From Methanobacteriota archaeon (GTDB lineage: Archaea > Halobacteriota > Syntropharchaeia > JACQPP01): a DNA stretch of 10,489 bases. This document shows, piece by piece, positions 1 through 5,411 of this stretch. The first letter of the stretch is position 1, and every line of letters begins with the position of its first letter. The notes below the pieces were generated by a model. The model saw only the letters and a list, made by a program, of their open reading frames with translations, was not told where the DNA came from and ran no database searches. A program made the position numbers and the translations under genes. Where the stretch lies: positions 1-10,489 of the forward strand of contig JACQPP010000107.1 in assembly GCA_016207465.1 (NCBI GenBank), written 5' to 3'.

Positions 1-197
1 ACCGCGTCGTCCAGATGGAGGTGGCCCACCACCTCATCCGTTCCCTCGGCCCCGTCGCCGGAAAGGAGAAACTCGACGCCTTCCTCCGCGCCCCCTTCCA
101 AGTGGACGACCTCGACGGCGACCTCCTCGCCCCCGCCCTCGCCCGCTACTGTCCAGACTGCCGCAGCCGCGGCCGCGGCGTGCTGTCTACGTTCTGA
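1..197 (+). CDS. 3' end of an unrecognised protein gene (5'-truncated)
   Basis: An open frame runs from the window edge (first full codon at position 3) to a TGA at 195-197, giving about 64 visible residues. The ATG at 15 is probably internal, since the frame is open to the edge. The visible part looks like a real C-terminus: acidic and hydrophobic residues alternate, and it ends with a CPDC pair in the ARYCPDC context followed by a short Arg/Gly-rich tail. The CxxC could be half of a zinc or Fe-S site or a redox pair, but nothing else supports a function. I do not recognise the family. It is transcribed towards the HdrD-like gene (686-1807, -), so the two are convergent across a structured 490-bp gap. 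Coding status is fairly likely; function is unknown. Confidence 0.5.
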   Translation, partial: RVVQMEVAHHLIRSLGPVAGKEKLDAFLRAPFQVDDLDGDLLAPALARYCPDCRSRGRGVLSTF

Positions 198-218
198 ACG
201 CATCCGGAAATTTCTTTC

Positions 219-264
219 CCAGGCGGGTCCACCGGGAGCCGCCTGGCGAGCGGACGAAGTCCGC
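219..264. terminator. Tandem hairpins just after the 1-197 gene
   Basis: Two stem-loops lie 22 and 53 nt after the stop codon of the upstream + gene. The first pairs 219-226 (ccaggcgg) with 239-246 (ccgcctgg). The second pairs 250-255 (gcggac) with 259-264 (gtccgc) around a GAA triloop. A five-T run follows at 268-272. Hairpins followed by a T run suit a 3' processing or termination signal for the + gene. In archaea the T run may matter more than the hairpin, so the role is inferred. Confidence 0.4.
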
Positions 265-279
265 GAGTTTTTCCGAATG

Positions 280-392
280 AAATCGCTTTTCTTTCTTTTG
301 CAGTCGGACTTCGCGTTTTGCGAAGCACAACGCGAAGTCCGACGTTAGCGCGGCCCGCAGGCCGCGCGTGGCAAAAGAAAGAAAAGGGATTT
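280..392. repeat. Nested cloverleaf-like inverted-repeat element
   Basis: An outer stem pairs 286-301 (cttttctttcttttgc) perfectly with 371-386. It extends to 280-301/371-392 with one mismatch (285/387). It encloses two more stems. Positions 303-317 (gtcggacttcgcgtt) pair perfectly with 329-343; the 11-nt loop can form a further tgc/gca stem around GAA. Positions 348-355 (gcgcggcc) pair perfectly with 360-367 around a 4-nt loop. Only 1, 4 and 3 unpaired bases join the stems, so the whole is a compact three-way junction. It lies between convergent genes and puts a T-rich tract on each strand, which suits a bidirectional terminator. It could also be a structured RNA or a small palindromic mobile element. 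It has none of the conserved features of a tRNA. Confidence 0.7.
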
Positions 393-483
393 GGGGTGGG
401 CGTATCCCTGCCGGGACCCGGTTTCCATATGGAGGGGCCCGCGAGGGGTCCGGTGGACCCGGACTTACCGGGACGCCCACCCC
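393..483. repeat. 11-bp inverted repeat flanking a GC-rich structured segment
   Basis: Positions 393-403 (ggggtgggcgt) are the exact reverse complement of 473-483. The 69-bp interior contains another short stem (446-451/455-460). The left arm starts directly after the end of the 280-392 element, so the two may be parts of one larger element. No protein can be assigned. The exact match is seen directly; its biological meaning is not known. Confidence 0.45.
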
Positions 484-610
484 TGGGGCCACCGTCTCGC
501 GGTATGGGGGAAGAGCACTGGCGGCCCCTTGGAGCGCGAGTTTCCAACGCGGATGGTGTTGGCCCCGCGCCTCGCTTCTACCATGAGGGCGGGTCCACAA
601 GGAGGTTCCC

Positions 611-625
611 CATGGATAATCCATG
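611..625. repeat. 15-bp palindrome, possible protein-binding site or terminator part
   Basis: catggat at 611-617 and atccatg at 619-625 are perfect inverted repeats around a single central A. The site lies 61 nt beyond the stop codon of the HdrD-like gene on the - strand and is locally AT-rich. Its symmetry and short centre fit a dimeric protein-binding site better than an RNA hairpin, which could not close a 1-nt loop. No partner is identified. Confidence 0.35.
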
Positions 626-685
626 CATATCCGTAGATTGCAGGTTCTGCGGAGAGCCGGAGGGGATGCACCCGGTGCAATGGGT

Positions 686-1807
686 TCAGGCGAGGCGCTC
701 GACCAGCAGGTCGGAGATTTCGACCACCCGGGGGGAGCCGGGGTTCTCCCCGGCGGCGTCTCCGAGGGCGACGAGGCAGAAGGGGCAGGTGACCGCCAGG
801 CAGTCGGCGCCGCTCCCCTGGGCCTCTTCGAGCCTGCGGTGGGCGGTGGCGAGGGCGAGCTCGGGGTCGCTGTAGAGGACCCCTCCGCCGGCGCCGCAGC
901 ACCAGGTGTCCCCCTGGCTGCGGCCCATCTCCACCAGCCGCACGCCCGCCGCCTGGAGGAGTTCCCGGGGGGCCCCGGTGAGCCCCATGGCCCGCGCGGA
1001 CTGGCAGGAGTCGTGGAGGGTGGCCGTGGCCCCGTTTTCCCTCTGGAACCGGAGGGCCCCTTTGCGGGCCTGTTCGAGGAGGAGTTCGCTGGCGTGGAGC
1101 ACCCGGGGTCCATCGGGGGCCACGCGGGGGTAGGCCTGGCCGTAGACCCGGTGGCAGCAGGAGCAGGAGGTGACCAGGGTCTCCACTCCCAGTCCCTTGT
1201 ATCTCTCGATGTTGTCCCGGGCCCATTGGGTGAATTCCTGGGCGGCCCCGGCCTGGAGCATGGGGAGGCCGCAGCAGTTCTCCTCGGGGAGCACTTGGAA
1301 TTCGACCCCGGCGGCGCGGAGAAGTTGGGCCCAGTTGCGTGCCGCCCGCTTCAGCTCGGGGCGGAAGGGGGAGACGCAGCCGGCGAAGTAGAGGACCTTG
1401 GCTCCCGGCGTGGACTCGATTCCATCGCTCCAGCGGCCGCCGTGCTGGCTCCAGGGGTTGCCGTGGGCCACCACGTTCTCCACCGCGCCTTTCAGCCCCG
1501 GCGGGACATGGCCCTGTCCCCAGGCCTCGCGGCGGACTTCGAGGGCGATTTCGCTGGGCTTGGCCCCCATGGGGCAGCGGTGGCAGGCCATGCAGAGGAG
1601 GCAGGTGTAGGCGAGGGGGGCGGCCTCCTCCAGGGTGATGTGTTTCTCGAGGAGGCCGCGGCCCATCTTGAGGAGGCCGGAGCCGGAGTGGGAGGCGAAG
1701 CCGTATTCCTCGTGGATGGGGCAGAGGGGCCGGTAGTGGGGCTCGGGGGTGATGATGCAGGTGTGGCACTTGGGGCAGGTCTGGTACTCGTAGCGGTCTC
1801 GGACCAT
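686..1807 (-). CDS. HdrD/GlpC-like (Fe-S) oxidoreductase with two CCG domains
   Basis: The protein has 373 residues. Two cysteine clusters near the N-terminus (C11, C14, C17, C29 and C69, C72, C75, C78) suit two [4Fe-4S] centres. Two CCG domains follow: C144, C178-C179, C215/C218, then C268, C303-C304, C341/C344. This order is known for HdrD, GlpC and related electron-transfer proteins, where CCG domains hold a catalytic or redox cluster. Substrate and electron partner cannot be read here; no HdrE-like membrane cytochrome is visible. The first cluster has an 11-residue gap before its last Cys, longer than the usual ferredoxin spacing. I chose the ATG at 1807; an alternative GTG at 1840 lies inside the palindromic repeat 1817-1891 and would add 11 repeat-encoded residues. 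It lies downstream of the radical SAM gene on the same strand and may be co-transcribed with it. Confidence 0.88.
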   Translation of the reverse strand: MVRDRYEYQTCPKCHTCIITPEPHYRPLCPIHEEYGFASHSGSGLLKMGRGLLEKHITLEEAAPLAYTCLLCMACHRCPMGAKPSEIALEVRREAWGQGHVPPGLKGAVENVVAHGNPWSQHGGRWSDGIESTPGAKVLYFAGCVSPFRPELKRAARNWAQLLRAAGVEFQVLPEENCCGLPMLQAGAAQEFTQWARDNIERYKGLGVETLVTSCSCCHRVYGQAYPRVAPDGPRVLHASELLLEQARKGALRFQRENGATATLHDSCQSARAMGLTGAPRELLQAAGVRLVEMGRSQGDTWCCGAGGGVLYSDPELALATAHRRLEEAQGSGADCLAVTCPFCLVALGDAAGENPGSPRVVEISDLLVERLA

Positions 1808-1816
1808 GGTGTTGTT

Positions 1817-1891
1817 ATCCGCAGATGGCGCAGATTTCACAGATTCTTCTATCTGTTTCTTTCATCTGCGTCATCTGTGTAATCTGCGGAT
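1817..1891. repeat. 75-bp imperfect palindromic repeat built of CAGAT/ATCTG units
   Basis: The ends are exact inverted repeats: atccgcagat at 1817-1826 and atctgcggat at 1882-1891. Inside, cgcagat (1829-1835) is the exact inverse of 1864-1870, and cacagat (1838-1844) of 1873-1879. In register, the arms fold into one long imperfect hairpin with GU or mismatch positions. It fills nearly the whole gap between the radical SAM gene (stop at 1898) and the HdrD-like gene (ATG at 1807). It is far more AT-rich than its surroundings. The unit resembles short ATCTGCG-type intergenic repeats that I recall from many unrelated prokaryotic genomes, so a dispersed palindromic element is likely; that part is memory, not shown here. 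It could affect read-through or mRNA stability between the two genes. Confidence 0.75.
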
Positions 1892-1897
1892 TCGTCG

Positions 1898-3079
1898 TCA
1901 TGCGGCTCCGATTTCTTCGTCGGTGAGGTAGCAGGCGGGGTCGGGGGCCCAGGGGTCTCCGGTGGCGGCCTCGGCGCGGGCCCGGAAGCCCCCGCCGCAG
2001 ATGTCCCAGTGGCGGCACCCCGCGCACCTCCCCCGGGGCCGGCGGCGGCCCCGGAGGGCGCGGAGGAGGGGGTTGGAGGTGTCGCTCCAGATTTCGCTGA
2101 AGGGGCGCTCCCGGACGTTGCCGAGGGTCCGGCTCTGCCAGAACTGGTCGGGGTGGACGCTGCCCTGGGGGTCAATGCAGCCAATGCCGGTGCCGGTGCC
2201 GTGGTGGGCCCCCCGGTTCCACCGGAGCAGCCGGAGGGCCTCCCGGGCCCGGCGGGGGTCCTCCCGGAGGAGCCTCTGGTGGAGGTAGGGGCCGTCCACC
2301 GGGTTGTCCACGGTGAGGATGTCCTTGGTGTGTCCCCGCCGGTGCATATCGCGGGTGCGCTCCAGGATGGTGTCCATGGCCCTCCGCGTCTCCCTGGGGG
2401 AGAGGTCGTCCACCCGCATCTGGCTCCCGCGGCCGGTGTAGACCAGGTGGTAGAAGCAGGCCCGGGGGATGGACTCGCGCTCGATGAGGTCGAAGATGGA
2501 GGGGAGGGCGGCCGCGTTCCAGCGGGTGAGGGTCATCCGGAGCCCCACCTTCTGTCCGGCGGCGATGCAGTTGCGGATTCCCTGGAGGGCGGCCTCGTAG
2601 GCCCCCTTCTTTCCCCGGAAGAGGTCGTTCTGCTCCCCGATGGAGTCGAGGGAGATGCCCACATAGGTGAAGCCGGAGCGCTTGAGGCGGCGGGCCACCT
2701 GGGGGGTGATGAGGGTCCCGTTGGTGGAGAGGGTGCACCGGAGCCCCAGGCTGCGGGCGTGGCGGGCCAGGGCGCAGATGTCCCTGCGGAGGAGGGGCTC
2801 GCCGCCGGAGAAGAGGAGGGCGGGGACACCGAACCCTGCGAGGTCGTCCACCACCCCTCGGGCCTCCTCCGGGGTGAGTTCCCCGGGGTATTTCTGCGCG
2901 CGGGAGTCGCTGTAGCAGTGGACGCATTGGAGGTTGCAGCCGCGGGTGAGGTTCCACACCACCACCGGGCGGCGCTGGCCCGCGGACTTCGCCGCGGGGC
3001 GGTCGCCGCTGCCGCGGCCATAGCGGAGGCGGTCCCCGGGGGTCTCGACCCCCAGGTAGAGACGAGTCACTGAGATCAT
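1898..3079 (-). CDS. ahbC: NirJ/AhbC-type radical SAM-SPASM protein (tetrapyrrole side-chain modification)
   Basis: The protein has 393 residues. The radical SAM motif is C48-x3-C52-x2-C55 in the context TRGCNLQCVHCY, followed by GGEP at 92-95 for SAM binding. The C-terminal part carries further cysteines (C301, C352, C355, C361, C383) suited to an auxiliary Fe-S cluster. The blocks LGNVRERPFSEIWSDTSNPL (319-338), CGGG (361-364) and GDPWAPDPACYL (374-385) are closely like NirJ of heme d1 synthesis and AhbC of the siroheme-dependent heme pathway. Those enzymes remove acetate or propionate side chains from didecarboxysiroheme. In an archaeon AhbC is the likelier role, but no other ahb or nir gene is visible, so the symbol is tentative. 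The ATG at 3079 begins one base after the TGA of the SCP2-like gene, so translation is probably coupled. Confidence 0.87.
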   Translation of the reverse strand: MISVTRLYLGVETPGDRLRYGRGSGDRPAAKSAGQRRPVVVWNLTRGCNLQCVHCYSDSRAQKYPGELTPEEARGVVDDLAGFGVPALLFSGGEPLLRRDICALARHARSLGLRCTLSTNGTLITPQVARRLKRSGFTYVGISLDSIGEQNDLFRGKKGAYEAALQGIRNCIAAGQKVGLRMTLTRWNAAALPSIFDLIERESIPRACFYHLVYTGRGSQMRVDDLSPRETRRAMDTILERTRDMHRRGHTKDILTVDNPVDGPYLHQRLLREDPRRAREALRLLRWNRGAHHGTGTGIGCIDPQGSVHPDQFWQSRTLGNVRERPFSEIWSDTSNPLLRALRGRRRPRGRCAGCRHWDICGGGFRARAEAATGDPWAPDPACYLTDEEIGAA

Positions 3080-3080
3080 G

Positions 3081-3503
3081 TCAGAACTCGAAGAGGCTTC
3101 CCCCCCCGAGGTGGGGGTGGGCGGCGTCGAGGATGGGGATGAGGGCCATCAGCGGGGCGGGGTCCCCCTGGACGCGGAGCCCCCCGGTGGTGAAGGCGTG
3201 GAAGAGGACTCCGCCGGAGTGGTGGGCCACCATGTTCGCGGCCGCCTCCGGGGAGAGGACCACCCGAGTGCATCTTCCCAGGGGGCCCGGGTCGGTGAGG
3301 AGGTGTCCCCCCCGGATTTGGATGTGGTGGACCCCCGGGTGTCCCTCCACCTCGATGTCCACCTCGATGTCCCCGGCCTCCCGCAGGGCGGGGCGGAGGT
3401 GGTCCGCCTGGAGTTCCGCCAGGGCCTCCAGGAGGAGGGAAAAATCGCCGGGGGAGGCGCGTCCCTCGGCCCGCTTCTGCCGCACCCGCTCCACGGAACT
3501 CAT
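3081..3503 (-). CDS. SCP2-like small protein (probable lipid or hydrophobic-ligand binding fold)
   Basis: The protein has 140 residues and no signal peptide or membrane segment. The C-terminal half (about 85-130) has the layout of SCP2/sterol-carrier domains: a hydrophobic strand (VLFHAFTTGGLRVQGD), a Gly-rich turn with the xGDP step, then a helix-like LMALIPIL. The N-terminal 35 residues are charged and helical; 45-80 alternate strand-like and acidic. The assignment rests on pattern only, with no catalytic residues to check. Its ATG (3501-3503) overlaps the TGA of the small dehydratase subunit as ATGA, and its TGA lies one base before the radical SAM ATG, so it sits tightly inside the operon. 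A longer frame reaching 3716 is antisense-like and low-complexity upstream of this ATG. Binding of a hydrophobic intermediate or cofactor for its neighbours is a guess. Confidence 0.72.
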   Translation of the reverse strand: MSSVERVRQKRAEGRASPGDFSLLLEALAELQADHLRPALREAGDIEVDIEVEGHPGVHHIQIRGGHLLTDPGPLGRCTRVVLSPEAAANMVAHHSGGVLFHAFTTGGLRVQGDPAPLMALIPILDAAHPHLGGGSLFEF

Positions 3504-4030
3504 GGGGCCGCCGGGGGGCGGAGGGCCTTGGCCTTCTCCCGCAGCTCCCGGCGGAGGACCTCCATCATGCCCCCCTCCCGGATGCTCTGGAGGAGCATGG
3601 GGTCCAGGGGGCGGCCATGGAGGGCGGCGCCGGTGGCGAGGTTGCGAATGGTCCCCTTCTCCAGGTCTATCTCGGCCTCCTGTCCCCCCTGGAAGGCCGC
3701 GTGGACCCCCGGGCACTCCAGGAGGGGGAAGCCGATGGCGATGCTGTTGCGGAAGAAGATGCGTGCGAATCCCTCCGCGACCACCCCTCCCACCTTGAGC
3801 ATCTGGAGGACTTCCGGGGCGGTCTCTCGGCTGGAGCCGCAGCCGAAGTTGCGCCCCGCCACCACGATGTCCCCCGGCTTCACCCCCTTGGCGAAGGACT
3901 TGTCGGCGGGGGCCATGGCGTGCTCCGCCAGCTCCTTGGGGTTCGAGAGGAACTTGCCCGGGGTGATGATGTCGGTGTCAATGTCGTCCCCGAAGACCCA
4001 CACCTTCCCCTTGAGTTTCAGTTCTTTCAT
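3500..4030 (-). CDS. leuD: 3-isopropylmalate/homoaconitate dehydratase small subunit (LeuD/HacB family)
   Basis: The protein has 176 residues, close to the usual length for archaeal small subunits of the two-subunit aconitase-like dehydratases. The swivel-domain signature is clear: GDDIDTDIITPGKFL at 14-28 and RNFGCGSSRE at 60-69, followed by GFARIFFRNSIAIGFPLL. The substrate-reading loop after the first motif is FLSN (27-30). It is not the YLRT reported for methanogen homoaconitase, so substrate cannot be set from it; isopropylmalate, homoaconitate or a related hydroxyacid all remain possible. The start at 4030 (ATG) overlaps the TGA of the large subunit as ATGA, and its own TGA overlaps the next ATG the same way. 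This coupling fits equal production of the two subunits. A frame continuing upstream to 5707 is antisense to the large subunit and is not coding. Confidence 0.92.
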   Translation of the reverse strand: MKELKLKGKVWVFGDDIDTDIITPGKFLSNPKELAEHAMAPADKSFAKGVKPGDIVVAGRNFGCGSSRETAPEVLQMLKVGGVVAEGFARIFFRNSIAIGFPLLECPGVHAAFQGGQEAEIDLEKGTIRNLATGAALHGRPLDPMLLQSIREGGMMEVLRRELREKAKALRPPAAP

Positions 4031-5289
4031 TGGAATTCCCGGGGGTCGGTGATTTTCCCCCGCACCGCGCTGGCGGCCACCGTGGCCGGGGAGGCGAGAT
4101 AGACCTCCGCGCTCTCCGCGCCCATCCGTCCCTTGAAGTTGCGGTTGCCCGTGCTGATGCATTTCTCGCCGGGGGCGAGGAGGCCCATGTGGGCCCCGAA
4201 GCAGGGGCCGCACCCCGGGTTCATGACGAGGGCCTCCGCGTCGAGGAGGGTGGAGATGATGCCCTCGCCGATGGCGTCCCGGTAGACGCGGGCCGAGGCC
4301 GGGGAGACCAGGAGGCGGGTGTCGGGGTGGACGGTGTGGCCCTCCAGGATGCGGGCGGCCACCCGGAGGTCCTCGAGGCGGCCGTTGGTGCAGGAGCCCA
4401 GGAACGCCTGGTGCACCGGGGTGCCGGCCACCTGGGAGACGGGCTTGACGTTGCCGGGGCTGTGGGGGCAGGCCACCTGGGGCTCCAGCCCACGGGCGTC
4501 CACCGGGTGGACCGCCTCGTAGCGGGCGTCGCCGTCCGGCGTGACCAGGGTGAAGGGCTCCCGGCTCCGGTTGCGCACGTAGTCCTCCACCTTGGAGTCG
4601 GGGAGGGTGAACCCGAACTTGGCCCCCATCTCCAGGCTCATGTTGCTCAGGGTCATGCGCTCCGAGATGTCCATGGCCCGGATGGCGGAGCCGTGGAGTT
4701 CCATGGATTTGTACTGGGCCGCCTCCGTCCCGAACCTGCCGAGGAGGTGGAGCATCAGGTCCTTCGAATAGACCCCGGCGGGCAGGGGGCCGGTGATGTC
4801 GAAGCGGATGGACTGGGGGACCCGGAACCAGAGCCGCCCCTTCACCAGCACCCAGGTCATCTCGGTGTACCCGATGCCCGTGCCCGCCGCCCCCAGGGCT
4901 CCATAGGAGGTGGTGTGGCTGTCGGTGCCCACCACCAGCATCCCGGGGAGGATGTGGCCCCGCTCGGGGAGCACCTGGTGGCAGATGCCCGCCTTCACGT
5001 CGTAGAAGTGCTTCAATCCCATCTGGCGGGCGAAGTCCCGGATGATTTTCTGGGCCATGGCCCACCGCTCGTCCGGCGCCGGGGCGAAGTGGTCCTCCAG
5101 GGCGATGACCCGCTCGGGGTCCCACACCCGCCGGAGCTCCCGGGGGAACATGGCGAAGTTCGCGGCCACCCGGGCCATGGCGATGTGGCCCATGGCCAGG
5201 TCCACCCGGCAGTCCACAATCTCCCCCGGCGACACCGACTCCCGGCCCCCGTGGGAGGAGAGAATCTTCTCCGCGATGGTCTGCCCCAT
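4027..5289 (-). CDS. leuC: 3-isopropylmalate/homoaconitate dehydratase large subunit (LeuC/HacA family)
   Basis: The protein has 420 residues, the typical length for archaeal-type large subunits. The [4Fe-4S] cluster ligands are visible as C300 in GSCTNGRLEDL and C360/C363 in NPGCGPCFG. Other family blocks are GTDSHTTSYGALGAAGTGIG (121-140) and STGNRNFKGRMG (379-390). With the small subunit it should isomerise a hydroxy-dicarboxylate or tricarboxylate by dehydration and rehydration. Leucine synthesis is the default guess, but no leuA or leuB is nearby, and the partners (SCP2-like, NirJ/AhbC-like, HdrD-like) are unusual. I chose the ATG at 5289; the codon just upstream is a TTG. It is the first gene of the left-hand operon, behind the divergent promoter region, with a 7-bp stem-loop in its leader. 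Confidence 0.92.
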   Translation of the reverse strand: MGQTIAEKILSSHGGRESVSPGEIVDCRVDLAMGHIAMARVAANFAMFPRELRRVWDPERVIALEDHFAPAPDERWAMAQKIIRDFARQMGLKHFYDVKAGICHQVLPERGHILPGMLVVGTDSHTTSYGALGAAGTGIGYTEMTWVLVKGRLWFRVPQSIRFDITGPLPAGVYSKDLMLHLLGRFGTEAAQYKSMELHGSAIRAMDISERMTLSNMSLEMGAKFGFTLPDSKVEDYVRNRSREPFTLVTPDGDARYEAVHPVDARGLEPQVACPHSPGNVKPVSQVAGTPVHQAFLGSCTNGRLEDLRVAARILEGHTVHPDTRLLVSPASARVYRDAIGEGIISTLLDAEALVMNPGCGPCFGAHMGLLAPGEKCISTGNRNFKGRMGAESAEVYLASPATVAASAVRGKITDPREFQ

Positions 5290-5411
5290 CAATGGCCCCT
5301 CTCGGGAGAACCGCTATCTCGGTTCTGGTCATATTCTCTGTAGATAACAGTAAAATGTGTAGGGAGGTTTGAACCGAGTGCCGGGAGACCTTTCTCCCAG
5401 GGTGGACTCCC
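5290..5411. promoter_or_regulatory. Divergent promoter region between leuC-like operon and DsrE-like gene
   Basis: This 122-bp gap holds the only AT-rich stretch nearby (about 5328-5357), where TATA-like elements for both directions probably lie; I cannot fix either one. An inverted repeat, agaaccg at 5307-5313 and cggttct at 5320-5326, sits 18-37 bases before the leuC-like ATG. The hexamer gaaccg recurs at 5371-5376 on the other side of the AT-rich core, giving a possible operator spanning both promoters. A second stem-loop, gggaga at 5383-5388 with tctccc at 5393-5398, lies just before the DsrE-like start. A good Shine-Dalgarno-like agggaggt is at 5361-5368, too far from the start at 5412 to serve it. 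Confidence 0.55.

Larger units (their letters stand above)
198..685. other. Gene-free convergent intergenic region rich in dyad symmetry
   Basis: No convincing gene lies in these 488 bases. Open frames crossing it on both strands run on as antisense of the neighbouring Fe-S gene and give Arg/Pro/Gly-rich translations. It contains a hairpin at 219-246 (8-bp stem, 12-nt loop), a hairpin at 250-264 (gcggac/gtccgc around GAA), the nested element at 280-392, an 11-bp inverted repeat at 393-403/473-483, a short hairpin at 446-460 (gggtcc/ggaccc around GGT) and a 15-bp palindrome at 611-625. An 11-nt direct repeat (ggcgggtccac) occurs at 222-232 and 588-598. A-rich and T-rich tracts at 268-301 and 373-392 stand out from the otherwise very GC-rich sequence. 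It may be a bidirectional terminator region, a degenerate or non-autonomous mobile element, or the site of a structured RNA. Confidence 0.6.

Noticed and set aside
280..392. tRNA gene suggested by the cloverleaf-like fold
   Set aside because: The stem lengths are wrong (22, 15 and 8 bp), there is no anticodon arm and no conserved T-loop sequence, and the length exceeds a tRNA without an intron.
318..875. 185-codon + frame including a CRFCG stretch near 610-660
   Set aside because: The CxxC stretch looked zinc-finger-like, but the frame runs antisense into the HdrD-like gene and is otherwise repetitive Arg/Pro/Gly/Ser sequence.
187..1113. 308-codon open frame on the - strand crossing the intergenic element and the HdrD-like gene
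   Set aside because: It overlaps the well-supported HdrD-like gene in another frame and is low-complexity there. The part over 198-685 has no recognisable domain, although it might be a remnant within a repeat.
623..1882. 419-codon + frame
   Set aside because: It is antisense to the HdrD-like gene, whose cysteine motifs fix the coding strand. Its Gly/Ala/Glu-rich composition is a mirror effect of codon bias.
1817..1891. CRISPR array suggested by the repeated CAGAT/ATCTG units
   Set aside because: The units are 5-10 bases, alternate in orientation and have no regular spacers; they form one palindrome.
2009..3073. 354-codon + frame
   Set aside because: It is antisense to the radical SAM gene and has no domain pattern.
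4030..5343. 437-codon + frame
   Set aside because: It is antisense to the large dehydratase subunit, which has all cluster ligands in the other strand.
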